A stretch of DNA of 46,128 bases, from positions 1 through 46,128 of IMG/VR virus record IMGVR_UViG_3300042549_004244; one strand, written 5' to 3'. A program made the translations under genes and the position numbers. Within the stretch, counting starts at the first letter, position 1, and each line of letters begins with the position of its first letter. Positions 34,065 through 41,890 of the stretch are shown here, piece by piece. The DNA is from a virus. The notes under the pieces were generated by a model. It ran no database searches. It saw nothing but the letters and a program-made list of their open reading frames with translations, and was not told where the DNA came from.

Positions 34065-34511
34065 TTAATTTAATTTTTTATATTCTTCAATATTATCACT
34101 ACAAATACCAAAACATTTTGACACATCGTCATTATGTATTTCAGGCATTACCGCAATACTGTTTTTTATAGGTTGTTTTCCCGGATATACCCATATATAA
34201 TTTTGACTAGTTAAAGTTAAAGTATCTTTTTGATGCCAAAAGTAATTAAATTCATATCCACATTCTTGAAAATAAACTATAGCGTCTATATTTTTACAAT
34301 GAACCCATAACTTAGTTATTCTATCTCGAAACCATCTAAAATCAATACCGTATTGGGGTTTATTATGTCCTAAATATATCAATCCCTTAACATACCAAAC
34401 ATCTACCTCAACATCAAATCCCCTTTCGATTGCCAAATCAATATAATTAGGTTCGTTTTCATAAGATTCGAATTTTCCGTTAGTGTTTCCTCTATGTGAT
34501 ATTAATAACAT
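34065..34511 (-). CDS. Short GDPD/PI-PLC-like protein
   Basis: ISHRGNTNGK, EN-P-YIDLAIERGFDVEVDVW and YLGHNKPQYGIDF reproduce the glycerophosphodiester phosphodiesterase motifs HRG, ExD and GH(D). The last Asp is Asn here. At 148 aa it is much shorter than true GDPDs (about 250 aa), so only the first half of the barrel motifs plus a compact C-terminus is present. In capsule and phage loci such short GDPD-like proteins sit with nucleotidyltransferases (my recollection, unchecked). It could act on a phosphodiester-linked decoration, or be non-catalytic. Confidence 0.68.
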   Translation of the reverse strand: MLLISHRGNTNGKFESYENEPNYIDLAIERGFDVEVDVWYVKGLIYLGHNKPQYGIDFRWFRDRITKLWVHCKNIDAIVYFQECGYEFNYFWHQKDTLTLTSQNYIWVYPGKQPIKNSIAVMPEIHNDDVSKCFGICSDNIEEYKKLN

Positions 34512-34514
34512 TTT

Positions 34515-35867
34515 TTATTTATTGTTAGTTAAGTAGACGTTTAAATCTTCAGGTGTTCCTAATCCCCACATTTTATTTGCTGTATAAGTTATTATTTTTT
34601 TTCCATCGTCAATAGCTTCGTTGAATACGGGACAAACATAAAATTCATTATTAACTCTAATATTTTTTTCAATCATTTGTTCCGCATATTTTACAAAATC
34701 AGAACCGTTCTTCCAATAATAATAACCAACCGTTGCAATATCTGAAATTGGTTTTTTTTCTGATACTTCAGTTACATAACCATTATTATCAAGTTTAACA
34801 AAAGACCACTTTGGGTGTATTGATTTAAATGTGACTATACCACCATCAACATCAGTTTCTTGCATTTTATACATAAATTCATTAGAATCCCATTCAACAA
34901 ATTGGTCAGAATTTGCAAAAAATAATGGTTTGTCTGAATTAATTAATTCTTTTGCTAATAATGCGGTACAAGCAGCACCTTCAGTTAAACCATCAACTTC
35001 AATTATGTTACAATTAGGGGTTATTAAGTTTAGTAATGTGTCTAAATTATATTTTAACCTATGTGATTTTTGAACTACGTAAATATAGTTAGCATCTAAA
35101 GATAGATTACTAACAACGGTTTGAATCATTGGGGCTCCATTAACATCAATCAATGGTTTTGGAAAAGTGTAACCGGCACTTTCAAATCGGCTACCAGCGC
35201 CGGCCATTGGTATTAAAACATTTAATTTGTCGTTTTTCCATTTAGGTTTATTTCCCATTGTAGCCTTTTCTAAATATTTTTTTATGTTTTCAAAATTAAC
35301 GTCGTTAGGTGATGATACTCTCATAACATGAGATTTACTTCTACTGGCGGCTAATAAACCAAACGGAGAATCTTCAATAATTAATGTTTGCTCTGGCAGT
35401 AACCCCATTTGTGATATTGTTTTCCAATACATCTCAGGATGTGGTTTACTGTTAATAACATCCTCATTAGATGTAATATAATCAAAAAATTCAATAATAC
35501 CTAATTTGGATAAAACCATTAAAACTGTTTTTCTAACACTATTGGAACAACAAGCTATTTTATAACCAAGATTAGTTAAAGTTTTCATGGTATTGATTAA
35601 ATTCTCAGATGGTTTAATATTACTTAATTTTTCTAATGTTAATGTTTGTTTTTTATCCCATATTAATTTATGGTCAGTTATTGGTAAACCTTTCTCTTCA
35701 CTTAATAAATTTAACTTTTGATTAGTTTTTAATCCGTCATATTTACTTAAATGTTCCTCCCATTTAATTATGTATTTTTCACTGAGAGATTCATTTAATG
35801 AGCTATAATGTATTTCTTTTGTGTGAACTAAAACTCCGTCTAAATCAAATATTATTAATTTTATCAT
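34515..35867 (-). CDS. HAD phosphatase fused to sugar nucleotidyltransferase
   Basis: The N-terminal domain (about 1-205) is a beta-phosphoglucomutase-like HAD enzyme: IIFDLDGVLVHT (nucleophile D8, D10), ACCSNS, then SKPHPEMYW and LIIEDSPFGLLAA. The C-terminal domain (about 215-450) is a nucleotidyltransferase of the sugar-1-phosphate type: VLIPMAGAGSRFESAGYTFP, with KPLIDVNGAPMI, FFANSDQFVEW as the metal site and VTFKSIHPKWSFVKLD. Both active sites look intact. The fused enzyme could dephosphorylate or isomerise a sugar phosphate and activate it as a nucleotide sugar. It is followed by the GDPD-like gene after three bases. Length 450 aa. Confidence 0.87.
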   Translation of the reverse strand: MIKLIIFDLDGVLVHTKEIHYSSLNESLSEKYIIKWEEHLSKYDGLKTNQKLNLLSEEKGLPITDHKLIWDKKQTLTLEKLSNIKPSENLINTMKTLTNLGYKIACCSNSVRKTVLMVLSKLGIIEFFDYITSNEDVINSKPHPEMYWKTISQMGLLPEQTLIIEDSPFGLLAASRSKSHVMRVSSPNDVNFENIKKYLEKATMGNKPKWKNDKLNVLIPMAGAGSRFESAGYTFPKPLIDVNGAPMIQTVVSNLSLDANYIYVVQKSHRLKYNLDTLLNLITPNCNIIEVDGLTEGAACTALLAKELINSDKPLFFANSDQFVEWDSNEFMYKMQETDVDGGIVTFKSIHPKWSFVKLDNNGYVTEVSEKKPISDIATVGYYYWKNGSDFVKYAEQMIEKNIRVNNEFYVCPVFNEAIDDGKKIITYTANKMWGLGTPEDLNVYLTNNK

Positions 35868-35868
35868 A

Positions 35869-36717
35869 TTAATGGTTTATAAATTGTAATAATTCTAATT
35901 TATTTTCATATCTTTTAATGATATTATCTTTAATTGTTTTTGAAAACTTACTTAAATGATTGTTTGTGTAATATGTTACATCTTCACTATGAGAACTTTC
36001 CCAATAAAATTCTTGGTTAGGTCTAGGTACATCCTCAAGGTTATGGTCAAGGAGACCTTTATTTTGTTTAATGTTGAATTCTTCTCTACTTAAAGTGTGA
36101 TAATGATGTAATACAATTTTATTTAAACTATAATGTAACGGGTTAAAACTTGTTGTGACAATGTTAAAATTTTCATCAACAGCGTATGTTTCATTAAAAA
36201 TAAAATTATGTGGTGTGCCAATAGTTGAAATTGATTTTTCAGGTTGTATAATAGTTTTAATATGACACGATGGGTCATCAGAATATTTAGTGAAATTATC
36301 AGTTATTAAACCTTCAGGTCGTGAAATATGGTCATTTGAATTAAATAAATACCACCCAACAGAAACTCCTCCGTAATTTTCATATTGTTTCAAAAATTCT
36401 ACAATATTCTCACCTGATGGACAATATAAACGTTCATCTAAAGCATGAAAATGTAACCATTTAGTTTTACCTTTTTGTTCATTAACACAATGGTTTATTA
36501 CCCAAAAATTCTTACTTGATGTTAAGTCATCCGGATAATATCGTATTTCCGCTAGTCCGGATTCAATGTATGGAAAAATAATCTCGGTTAGATTATCAAT
36601 TGATTTATTATCATAGAAGATAAAGTGGTCAAATCCTTGTAACAGATGAAACTCAATAAATTCGGGGATATATCTCGCCTCATCTTTTATCCAATAAATT
36701 GATGTTAAATTTTTCAT
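35869..36717 (-). CDS. Glycosyltransferase, GT92/DUF23-like
   Basis: SIYWIKDEARYIPEFIEFHL, then GFDHFIFYDNKSIDNLTEII and YIESGLAEIRYYP, closely follow the GT92 (Glyco_tranf_2_4) pattern KNExxYIxEWIxYH, GxxxFxxYDNxSxDN. The metal site in WLHFHALDERLYC replaces the usual DxDE(F/L) with ALDE, so the first Asp is lost, which may alter or weaken metal binding. A C-terminal segment HHYHTLSREEFNIK is also typical. Length 282 aa. It sits between dUTPase and the HAD-nucleotidyltransferase. Confidence 0.8.
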   Translation of the reverse strand: MKNLTSIYWIKDEARYIPEFIEFHLLQGFDHFIFYDNKSIDNLTEIIFPYIESGLAEIRYYPDDLTSSKNFWVINHCVNEQKGKTKWLHFHALDERLYCPSGENIVEFLKQYENYGGVSVGWYLFNSNDHISRPEGLITDNFTKYSDDPSCHIKTIIQPEKSISTIGTPHNFIFNETYAVDENFNIVTTSFNPLHYSLNKIVLHHYHTLSREEFNIKQNKGLLDHNLEDVPRPNQEFYWESSHSEDVTYYTNNHLSKFSKTIKDNIIKRYENKLELLQFINH

Positions 36718-36750
36718 TTTTTATTTTTTATTTTTTATTTTTTAAATAAC

Positions 36751-37350
36751 CTAAATTAATCCTGTTGACCCAAATCCATTTGACCCTCTTTCTTTATTTG
36801 CAATTGTTTCGTTTTGTTCTAAATGAACCCACCCCCCATTTACAACGGGACATAAAACAGCTTGACCGAATTTCATACCTTTAGTGATAGTTACGGGGTG
36901 ATTGTTGGTATTAAAGATGATTCCTTTAACTTCTCCTGTGTATCCGTTATCAACTGTCCCTGGTGAGTTTAAAACCATAAGACCTTGATTAATTGCCAAA
37001 CCACTTTTAGTTCTAACTTGTATTTCATAACCATCTTTAATGTCAAAAGATAAACCACTTGGAACTAAAGCTCTACCAAACGGTTCAATTATTATATCTT
37101 CAACAGAATGTAAATCAAACCCTGAATCGCTCTCATAGTTATATTTAGGGGTGATAGCATCGGGATGAATTTTCACAAATCCTAATGGTAGTTTGGTTTT
37201 TGAATTCATCATATCATCTTCAAGTTGTTTTAAATCAAGTCCAAACTCACTCATTATTTCATCATATGAAAGCTCATCAAAATCAATATCAACCATTCTT
37301 TTTAATTCTTCGGCTTTATTTTTTAAGAAATCTAAATCTTCGTTAATCAT
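36751..37350 (-). CDS. dut: dUTP pyrophosphatase, trimeric type
   Basis: It hydrolyses dUTP to dUMP and pyrophosphate, keeping uracil out of phage DNA and feeding dTMP synthesis. All five motifs are visible: SGFDL (76-80), RTKSGLA (113-119), SPGTVDNGYTGEV (129-141, with catalytic D134), GMKFGQAVLCPV (158-169) and RGSNGFGSTG (188-197). A roughly 60-residue acidic helical extension precedes motif 1, which is unusual since many dUTPases are about 150 aa. The ATG overlaps the exonuclease stop (TAATG). It lies in the early/middle-type operon with other nucleotide and glycan enzymes. Confidence 0.93.
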   Translation of the reverse strand: MINEDLDFLKNKAEELKRMVDIDFDELSYDEIMSEFGLDLKQLEDDMMNSKTKLPLGFVKIHPDAITPKYNYESDSGFDLHSVEDIIIEPFGRALVPSGLSFDIKDGYEIQVRTKSGLAINQGLMVLNSPGTVDNGYTGEVKGIIFNTNNHPVTITKGMKFGQAVLCPVVNGGWVHLEQNETIANKERGSNGFGSTGLI

Positions 37351-38060
37351 TATTCTAAATTTTTTAATTTTTTTATTAAATCAATTAATACTAATACATC
37401 TCTTTCACAGTATGCCGATATTTCTGGTAGCATATTTTTATTCCAATATGCGTCGTGAACTTTATCCCCTGTCACATCACCTTCTTTTGGTGATGGTACT
37501 TCCATTGAAGTGCACATTAAATCTAACGACCCAATTGCGGTGTAAGCTCCGTATTGCCAAATTTCTCGGGTATCAATAGCTTTTATCTCCCAAGGTTTAG
37601 TATCATAAGATGGAAGAATTGATGGTGGTAATAAACCATTAATAATCATTCTTTTGGCTGTCATTGGAATATCAAAGTTTTTTAAATTATGTCCACATAG
37701 GAAAAAATCTAATTTACCACAACGGTCCAATAATTTTTGACATTCTTTTAATACTTCTTTTTCATTATCTCCGGAAAATGTTTGTTTTTTAATATCACCA
37801 TTGTCCATTACAAAGGCAACGCTCATACAAACTATTTTAGCAAATTCAGGAACTAATGCTGTTCTTGAAGCAAATACTATATTCTTTTGATTAACCTCAA
37901 TTTCCTTATCTTCAGGAAAACGTTTTAAAAACCAATCGTAATATTTATCAAATTGTTTCGCAAGTTCAGGTCTTTTTTCTAAACAAGTGTCATAATCTTT
38001 TTCAATCCCAACAGTTTCAATATCAAGAAATAATATCTTGGTTAATGGTATTTTAATCAT
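37350..38060 (-). CDS. DnaQ/PolB-type 3'-5' exonuclease
   Basis: This DEDD-family exonuclease shows Exo I ILFLDIETVG (D13, E15), Exo II CGHNLKNFDIPM and Exo III YCERDVLVLIDL with its Tyr and Asp. It resembles the stand-alone exonucleases related to the PolB proofreading domain. It lacks a polymerase domain. Length 236 aa. It could proofread, process recombination ends or degrade host nucleic acid; the choice cannot be made from sequence. It overlaps the cytidylyltransferase-like gene by 8 bases and dUTPase by one, so the three are translated as a unit. Confidence 0.88.
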   Translation of the reverse strand: MIKIPLTKILFLDIETVGIEKDYDTCLEKRPELAKQFDKYYDWFLKRFPEDKEIEVNQKNIVFASRTALVPEFAKIVCMSVAFVMDNGDIKKQTFSGDNEKEVLKECQKLLDRCGKLDFFLCGHNLKNFDIPMTAKRMIINGLLPPSILPSYDTKPWEIKAIDTREIWQYGAYTAIGSLDLMCTSMEVPSPKEGDVTGDKVHDAYWNKNMLPEISAYCERDVLVLIDLIKKLKNLE

Positions 38061-38508
38061 TTGATTCTAAATTTTTAATTATTTCTGGGTTTTGTTTGAT
38101 TGTTTGTCTAGTAATTAAGTCTTTAATTTTGGTTGTTGACCAATTATGAGACCTTGTTGTATAAATTACTTTAATAGGTAAATGGTCTCCCGTAAATCTC
38201 TTCCCAATATAGTCATCTCCTAAAATTCTAACATCCGGTTTATAAAACTCCATTAATTGAATTAAATCATCTTCAGTTTGGTAAGTAACAACTTCATCAA
38301 CATATTTAATTGACATTAATGTTTTATATCTTTCGTATAGAGGTATTACCGGTTTGTATTTAGTAAACCTTGTTTCAGATGGGTCTCTTTGTAAAAAAAC
38401 CATAAAATAATCACAATGACGTTTCGCCTCTTCAAAGGTGTAGATATAACCCGGGTGAAGTAAGTCAAAGTTACCTGCGGTAAAACCGATTGTTTTTTTT
38501 GTATTCAT
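38053..38508 (-). CDS. Cytidylyltransferase-like protein (TagD/RfaE2 type)
   Basis: IGFTAGNFDLLHPGYIYTFEEA matches the nucleotide-binding start of the TagD/RfaE/GCT family, which joins CTP (or ATP) to a phosphorylated alcohol or sugar. The usual HxGH signature reads HPGY, so the second His is Tyr. The family end motif (I/T)STTKI is present as WSTTKIKDLI. Length 151 aa. With the HAD-nucleotidyltransferase and the GDPD-like gene it suggests activated-alcohol or sugar chemistry. The HPGY variant may be less active or use another base. Confidence 0.8.
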   Translation of the reverse strand: MNTKKTIGFTAGNFDLLHPGYIYTFEEAKRHCDYFMVFLQRDPSETRFTKYKPVIPLYERYKTLMSIKYVDEVVTYQTEDDLIQLMEFYKPDVRILGDDYIGKRFTGDHLPIKVIYTTRSHNWSTTKIKDLITRQTIKQNPEIIKNLESND

Positions 38509-38510
38509 TT

Positions 38511-39731
38511 TTATTTAATTAAACTTTTATAAAATTCTGCTCTTGTAATCGTAACCTTATTAAGGTCATATTTGTCTTTTACGGTATTATATAGTCGTTC
38601 ACCTAATTCAGTTATCATTTCAGGATTTTGAACTAATTTTTTAATTGATTTAGACCAATCACTATGGTTTCTTGATTCAGGTATTAATATTGCATTACCA
38701 TTATCGTTAAACTCTCCATTTTTTAAACAATGAACCAAATCGATGGTGTATGGACCAATCTCTGAAGCAATTAAAGCTTTTTTATAGAATCCGGCTTCAA
38801 TCACTTTTAATTGAGATTTCATTCTATTAAAGATGTGATTCTTAATTGGCGCCAAAGATATGTCAAATTTTGAATAATTCATAGCGTAGGAACTAACAGG
38901 TTTTGTCCAAACTCTAACGTATGGTAATTCTTTATCTGAAATATAATCACCTTCTTTAAATTCCTTTAAAAATTTAATGTAATTTTCGTCTAAAATTTTA
39001 TAATTATTTGTAAAAATTCCTTCATAATTAACCCATACAGTTTCGTGTGGAAGAATATCTCTCTTCTTTTGTTCTCCGGTCGTTGGATTAATTTCAGTCA
39101 CAGAACCTCTTGTATCAAACCCACAAATTACATATTGTAATTTATCGTTAATCTCATAATTTTTTTGAACAAACGAATCTAATAAATTTAAATCCTGTAA
39201 ATGAGACGAACCTCCTAACCATCCTATTCTAATTTTATCAGACGGAGGTGTTGGTTGATTAAATTGTGGTTCTTTCGGGTCAATAGCATTTGGTAATACC
39301 AATACATTTTTATTAATCTTACGAATTTCATTTGCAAAAATATCTGTTGTGGTAGTTACCCAATCAGCCTCTTTTAAATTTGCAACAATTTTTTCGTGAA
39401 TTTTGTTTTGAACAATAATACTATGTATTGGATGGTCAACAGTAGGTAACCAATAATCATCAATATCAATAACAACCACTTTACCAATTGATTTTAAATA
39501 TTTAACTATTGCTGGTGTTTGGTCGTAGTGACTACCGATATTTCGGTGTACATGGATAATTTGGTATTTATCCCAATATTTCATATCGTTTATTCTTGGT
39601 TCGTAATCAATATCTACGTGGAAGTCATCCGGATATAAGTTTTGTAGGAACACATGAGGGTCAATTGACCTAAATTTCCCAACACCTGTTTTGTCTGATG
39701 GGAGTACTAACACATTAATTTTTTCTTTCAT
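38511..39731 (-). CDS. Glycosyltransferase, GT-B (GT4-like)
   Basis: This 406-aa protein has an N-terminal Rossmann half (INVLVLPSDKTGVGKFRSID, YQIIHVHRNIG, VVVIDIDDYWLPTVDHPIHS) and a C-terminal donor half (IRIGWLGGSSHLQDLNLLDS, FDISLAPIKNHIFNRMKSQL, KVIEAGFYKKALIASEIGPY) with the conserved Glu of the GT4 EX7E-like site in VIEAG. The fold and motifs are clear; donor and acceptor are not. It is the first gene of the long minus-strand operon and starts 14-20 bases after a sigma70-type promoter. Confidence 0.85.
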   Translation of the reverse strand: MKEKINVLVLPSDKTGVGKFRSIDPHVFLQNLYPDDFHVDIDYEPRINDMKYWDKYQIIHVHRNIGSHYDQTPAIVKYLKSIGKVVVIDIDDYWLPTVDHPIHSIIVQNKIHEKIVANLKEADWVTTTTDIFANEIRKINKNVLVLPNAIDPKEPQFNQPTPPSDKIRIGWLGGSSHLQDLNLLDSFVQKNYEINDKLQYVICGFDTRGSVTEINPTTGEQKKRDILPHETVWVNYEGIFTNNYKILDENYIKFLKEFKEGDYISDKELPYVRVWTKPVSSYAMNYSKFDISLAPIKNHIFNRMKSQLKVIEAGFYKKALIASEIGPYTIDLVHCLKNGEFNDNGNAILIPESRNHSDWSKSIKKLVQNPEMITELGERLYNTVKDKYDLNKVTITRAEFYKSLIK

Positions 39732-39751
39732 AGTCTATTATTATCACTGAA

Positions 39752-39780
39752 AATATAATAAAACACTATTGTAATATCAA
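39752..39780 (-). promoter_or_regulatory. Sigma70/Bacteroidota-like promoter of glycan operon
   Basis: On the minus strand TTGATA (39780-39775), 17 bases, then TATATT (39757-39752) match -35 and -10 boxes. The same -10 reads TATATTTT with an upstream TTG, close to the Bacteroidota TTTG/TAnnTTTG form. It precedes the ATG at 39731. It differs from the late-type boxes and suggests early or middle expression. Confidence 0.5.
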
Positions 39781-39789
39781 CAATAAAGA

Positions 39790-39822
39790 AAATAAAAAAC
39801 CCCCAAGTTTCCTTGAGGGTTT
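39790..39822 (-). terminator. Minus-strand terminator with GAAA loop
   Basis: On the minus strand AAACCCTCAAG pairs with CTTGGGGGTTT (one mismatch) around a GAAA loop, followed by a T-rich tract. It ends the late operon 42713-39844 just before the promoter of the next operon. Confidence 0.88.
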
Positions 39823-39843
39823 AGTTTTTAGAGTAAATAAAGT

Positions 39844-40440
39844 TTAAGATATTTTTTTTATCTTAGTAACCTTACCTTCAAATATATGTTTGCCTACTTT
39901 AAAAGAAAATAGTTCGTTGTTTGATTTTTGTGTTGATTCAGCTAAAATCCCATTTTCTAATAAGACTTCTTCCACCACTTCCTTTAACATGTCTCTTAAT
40001 TGTTTGTTATTAACATTGGGTTGAGGTTGAGATTGTTCTTGAACATTTTGTTTTGGTTGACTTACTTGATTACCTCTGGCGTCTGATTTCATTAGTCTTG
40101 CCGCCTTATCAATTAAATCATTAGACAATGTTGGTCCACCCATACCTGCAGGTTGTGCTATTGGATGTTCAATCATTAATCGTTTAATTTCGTCCGGTAA
40201 TTTTGAAGCCATAACTCTATCTTGAGTCATTGGTTGATGCGTATTATTAACTGGTACAGAGGCTTCTTGTAACATATCTTGAGGTAAGTTATACGTTGCA
40301 GGTGGGGCGTCGTAAGTAGCCACTTCCGGAGTATTATATGTGTCCATAGATGGTAGACCACCTCTTGGGGTTTGATTATGTTTTTCCATAATTTGTTTGG
40401 AAATCATAAGTTTTTGAATTAAATCATTTTCGGTTGTCAT
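39844..40440 (-). CDS. Unknown 198-aa Pro/Gln-rich protein
   Basis: The N-terminus (MTTENDLIQKLMISKQIMEK) is helical. It is followed by a disordered Pro/Asn/Gln/Met-rich middle and a C-terminal helix (QLRDMLKEVVEEVLLENGIL), then a small beta segment (FSFKVGKHIFEGKVTKIKKI). No family is recognised. It is the last gene of a five-gene late operon that starts at the divergent late-type boxes near 42730, so a virion or assembly role is likely but not shown. Helices of the xLxxxLKEVVEEVLxE type are common at protein ends in this phage and may be oligomerisation or packaging signals. Confidence 0.62.
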   Translation of the reverse strand: MTTENDLIQKLMISKQIMEKHNQTPRGGLPSMDTYNTPEVATYDAPPATYNLPQDMLQEASVPVNNTHQPMTQDRVMASKLPDEIKRLMIEHPIAQPAGMGGPTLSNDLIDKAARLMKSDARGNQVSQPKQNVQEQSQPQPNVNNKQLRDMLKEVVEEVLLENGILAESTQKSNNELFSFKVGKHIFEGKVTKIKKIS

Positions 40441-40441
40441 A

Positions 40442-41125
40442 TTATTTTTTAATTAAACTTTGAGATTGTTGTATTAGCTCTGAAACTTTTGGTCTTAAAT
40501 CATTTTTTTCTTGATTGGATAAATTTCTACGAATTTTATCTTCAATACCGGAATATATTCTTTTATATGATTCAGCGGCTTTTGATAAATCAACACCTTC
40601 TAATGAATCAGCACCATCTTTTTCAATGATATTGTTAATCATATCATTAACTGTAGTGATAATTACATCATCAATTACATCATCAACCGCAACTTCAGTT
40701 TCGGTTTCAGGTGCCGTTGGTTCAGGTGCTTGTGGGGTGACTTCAGAAAAATCAGCATTAATAATAACACGATTCATACTTTTATCACCATTAGGATTAT
40801 AGTTTGGTTTTGCCTCGTTGAATGTTTCACCTGTTGGTTTAAAAGAGAATATTTTATCGGCTCTGAAAAGTCTCCATCCTGGTAATGGTTGTTCACCTAA
40901 ATACGCAGTGTGAGAAGCTCCTTGTGAGTCCCATGCTCTTACAACAGGGTTATCCGCTTTTGAATAACCAAAACAAACGGGTTCAATTAAACGTAATCCA
41001 CGACCACCTGGTTCATCACCATCATAGTAAATTATAATCTTATCTCGTTTTTTTATAGCGTCGACTATAGAGTCAACAGACGCTATTTCTAAAATAAGTG
41101 ATTTAAATGTGTTGTAAAGTTTCAT
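40442..41125 (-). CDS. WYL-like domain protein in late operon
   Basis: The N-terminus MKLYNTFKSLILEIASVDSI is an amphipathic helix with an ILE site. Residues about 23-105 (KKRDKIIIYYDGDEPGGRG, RLIEPVCFGYSKADNPVVRA, LPGWRLFRADKIFSFKPTG) follow the WYL-domain pattern: strand-rich, with RxIEPxxxG, VVRAW and GWRLFxxDKI. The rest is an acidic linker and a helical C-terminus. WYL domains usually sense ligands in transcription regulators (e.g. of phage-defence loci). No DNA-binding helix-turn-helix is seen here. In a late operon it may be a structural or host-takeover module; function is unknown. Confidence 0.65.
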   Translation of the reverse strand: MKLYNTFKSLILEIASVDSIVDAIKKRDKIIIYYDGDEPGGRGLRLIEPVCFGYSKADNPVVRAWDSQGASHTAYLGEQPLPGWRLFRADKIFSFKPTGETFNEAKPNYNPNGDKSMNRVIINADFSEVTPQAPEPTAPETETEVAVDDVIDDVIITTVNDMINNIIEKDGADSLEGVDLSKAAESYKRIYSGIEDKIRRNLSNQEKNDLRPKVSELIQQSQSLIKK

Positions 41126-41418
41126 TACGCACTTGGAGTTGTGTATGGTGCTACTTCTTTGTATCTGTTAATAACTATTTCAGATTTTCTTTCCATAATG
41201 TCTTGGATTGCACCCGCTCCTTGATTATAAACATCTAAAAATCCTCCGGTACCTTTACCCATTTCATCACCATCGGCTAAAGCGTCAGGATTAACAGCTG
41301 AGTATTGATTGGTGATTTTAAAGTCATTTTTAGGAAATAACATTTGTCTTTGCATATCCGCAACTGCTGATAATTCATTTTCAGGTTGTGCGAAATCTAA
41401 TGGTTCTAAATTTGCCAT
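41125..41418 (-). CDS. Unknown 97-aa protein
   Basis: This is a small acidic protein with a polar N-terminus (LEPLDFAQPENELSAVADMQ), Gly-rich turns (GDEMGKGTGGFLDVYNQGAG) and a C-terminal helix (QDIMERKSEIVINRYKEV). No family is recognised. Its start is two bases from the upstream stop, and its stop overlaps the WYL-like start (TAATG), so translation is coupled. A virion role is inferred from the late-type operon. Confidence 0.6.
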   Translation of the reverse strand: MANLEPLDFAQPENELSAVADMQRQMLFPKNDFKITNQYSAVNPDALADGDEMGKGTGGFLDVYNQGAGAIQDIMERKSEIVINRYKEVAPYTTPSA

Positions 41419-41419
41419 G

Positions 41420-41890
41420 TTAAATTATTTTTTTTATTAGTTCGTTTATTCGTTTTAAATTTTCTGTAATATCTTTGTTAATTTCTCCAACAGATGAACT
41501 ATGACTTTTACTTTGTCTGTTCATTGTATTCAAATTATCTTTAGTGTGTGTTTGTATAAATTGATTTGGTAAAACTTCAGATTTTGCTTTCTTACCCATA
41601 TATACATTGTTTCTCATACCACCTAATGTATCGTTAACCCAATTTTTTACATAATGACCACCATTTAATATGAATGGTAAATCATTTTCAAGTCCATTAA
41701 AGTTATCAAACCAATTTTTCATTCTTTTTAATTGTTGATAAGTGGTCTCACGACTATCTCTTAATTCTTGATTTCTTTTAAATCCTTCAATAGTGGAATC
41801 ATCTGTGTTTGCAGAATCAAAACATTGTTGTAAATATTCTACAACATCTTCAGGTAATTGAACGGTATTTCCATATAAATCCTTATTCAT
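41420..41890 (-). CDS. Unknown 156-aa protein
   Basis: This helical protein (LPEDVVEYLQQCFDSANTDD, then YQQLKRMKNWFDNFNGLEND) has a central Gly/Asn-rich part (LNGGHYVKNWVNDTLGGMRN) and a C-terminal coiled coil (GEINKDITENLKRINELIKK). No family is recognised. It overlaps the upstream gene by 8 bases, in the late five-gene operon. The WFDNF-NGxxNDxPFILNGG-HxxKxWV pattern looks conserved in style, so a search would be informative. Confidence 0.62.
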   Translation of the reverse strand: MNKDLYGNTVQLPEDVVEYLQQCFDSANTDDSTIEGFKRNQELRDSRETTYQQLKRMKNWFDNFNGLENDLPFILNGGHYVKNWVNDTLGGMRNNVYMGKKAKSEVLPNQFIQTHTKDNLNTMNRQSKSHSSSVGEINKDITENLKRINELIKKII

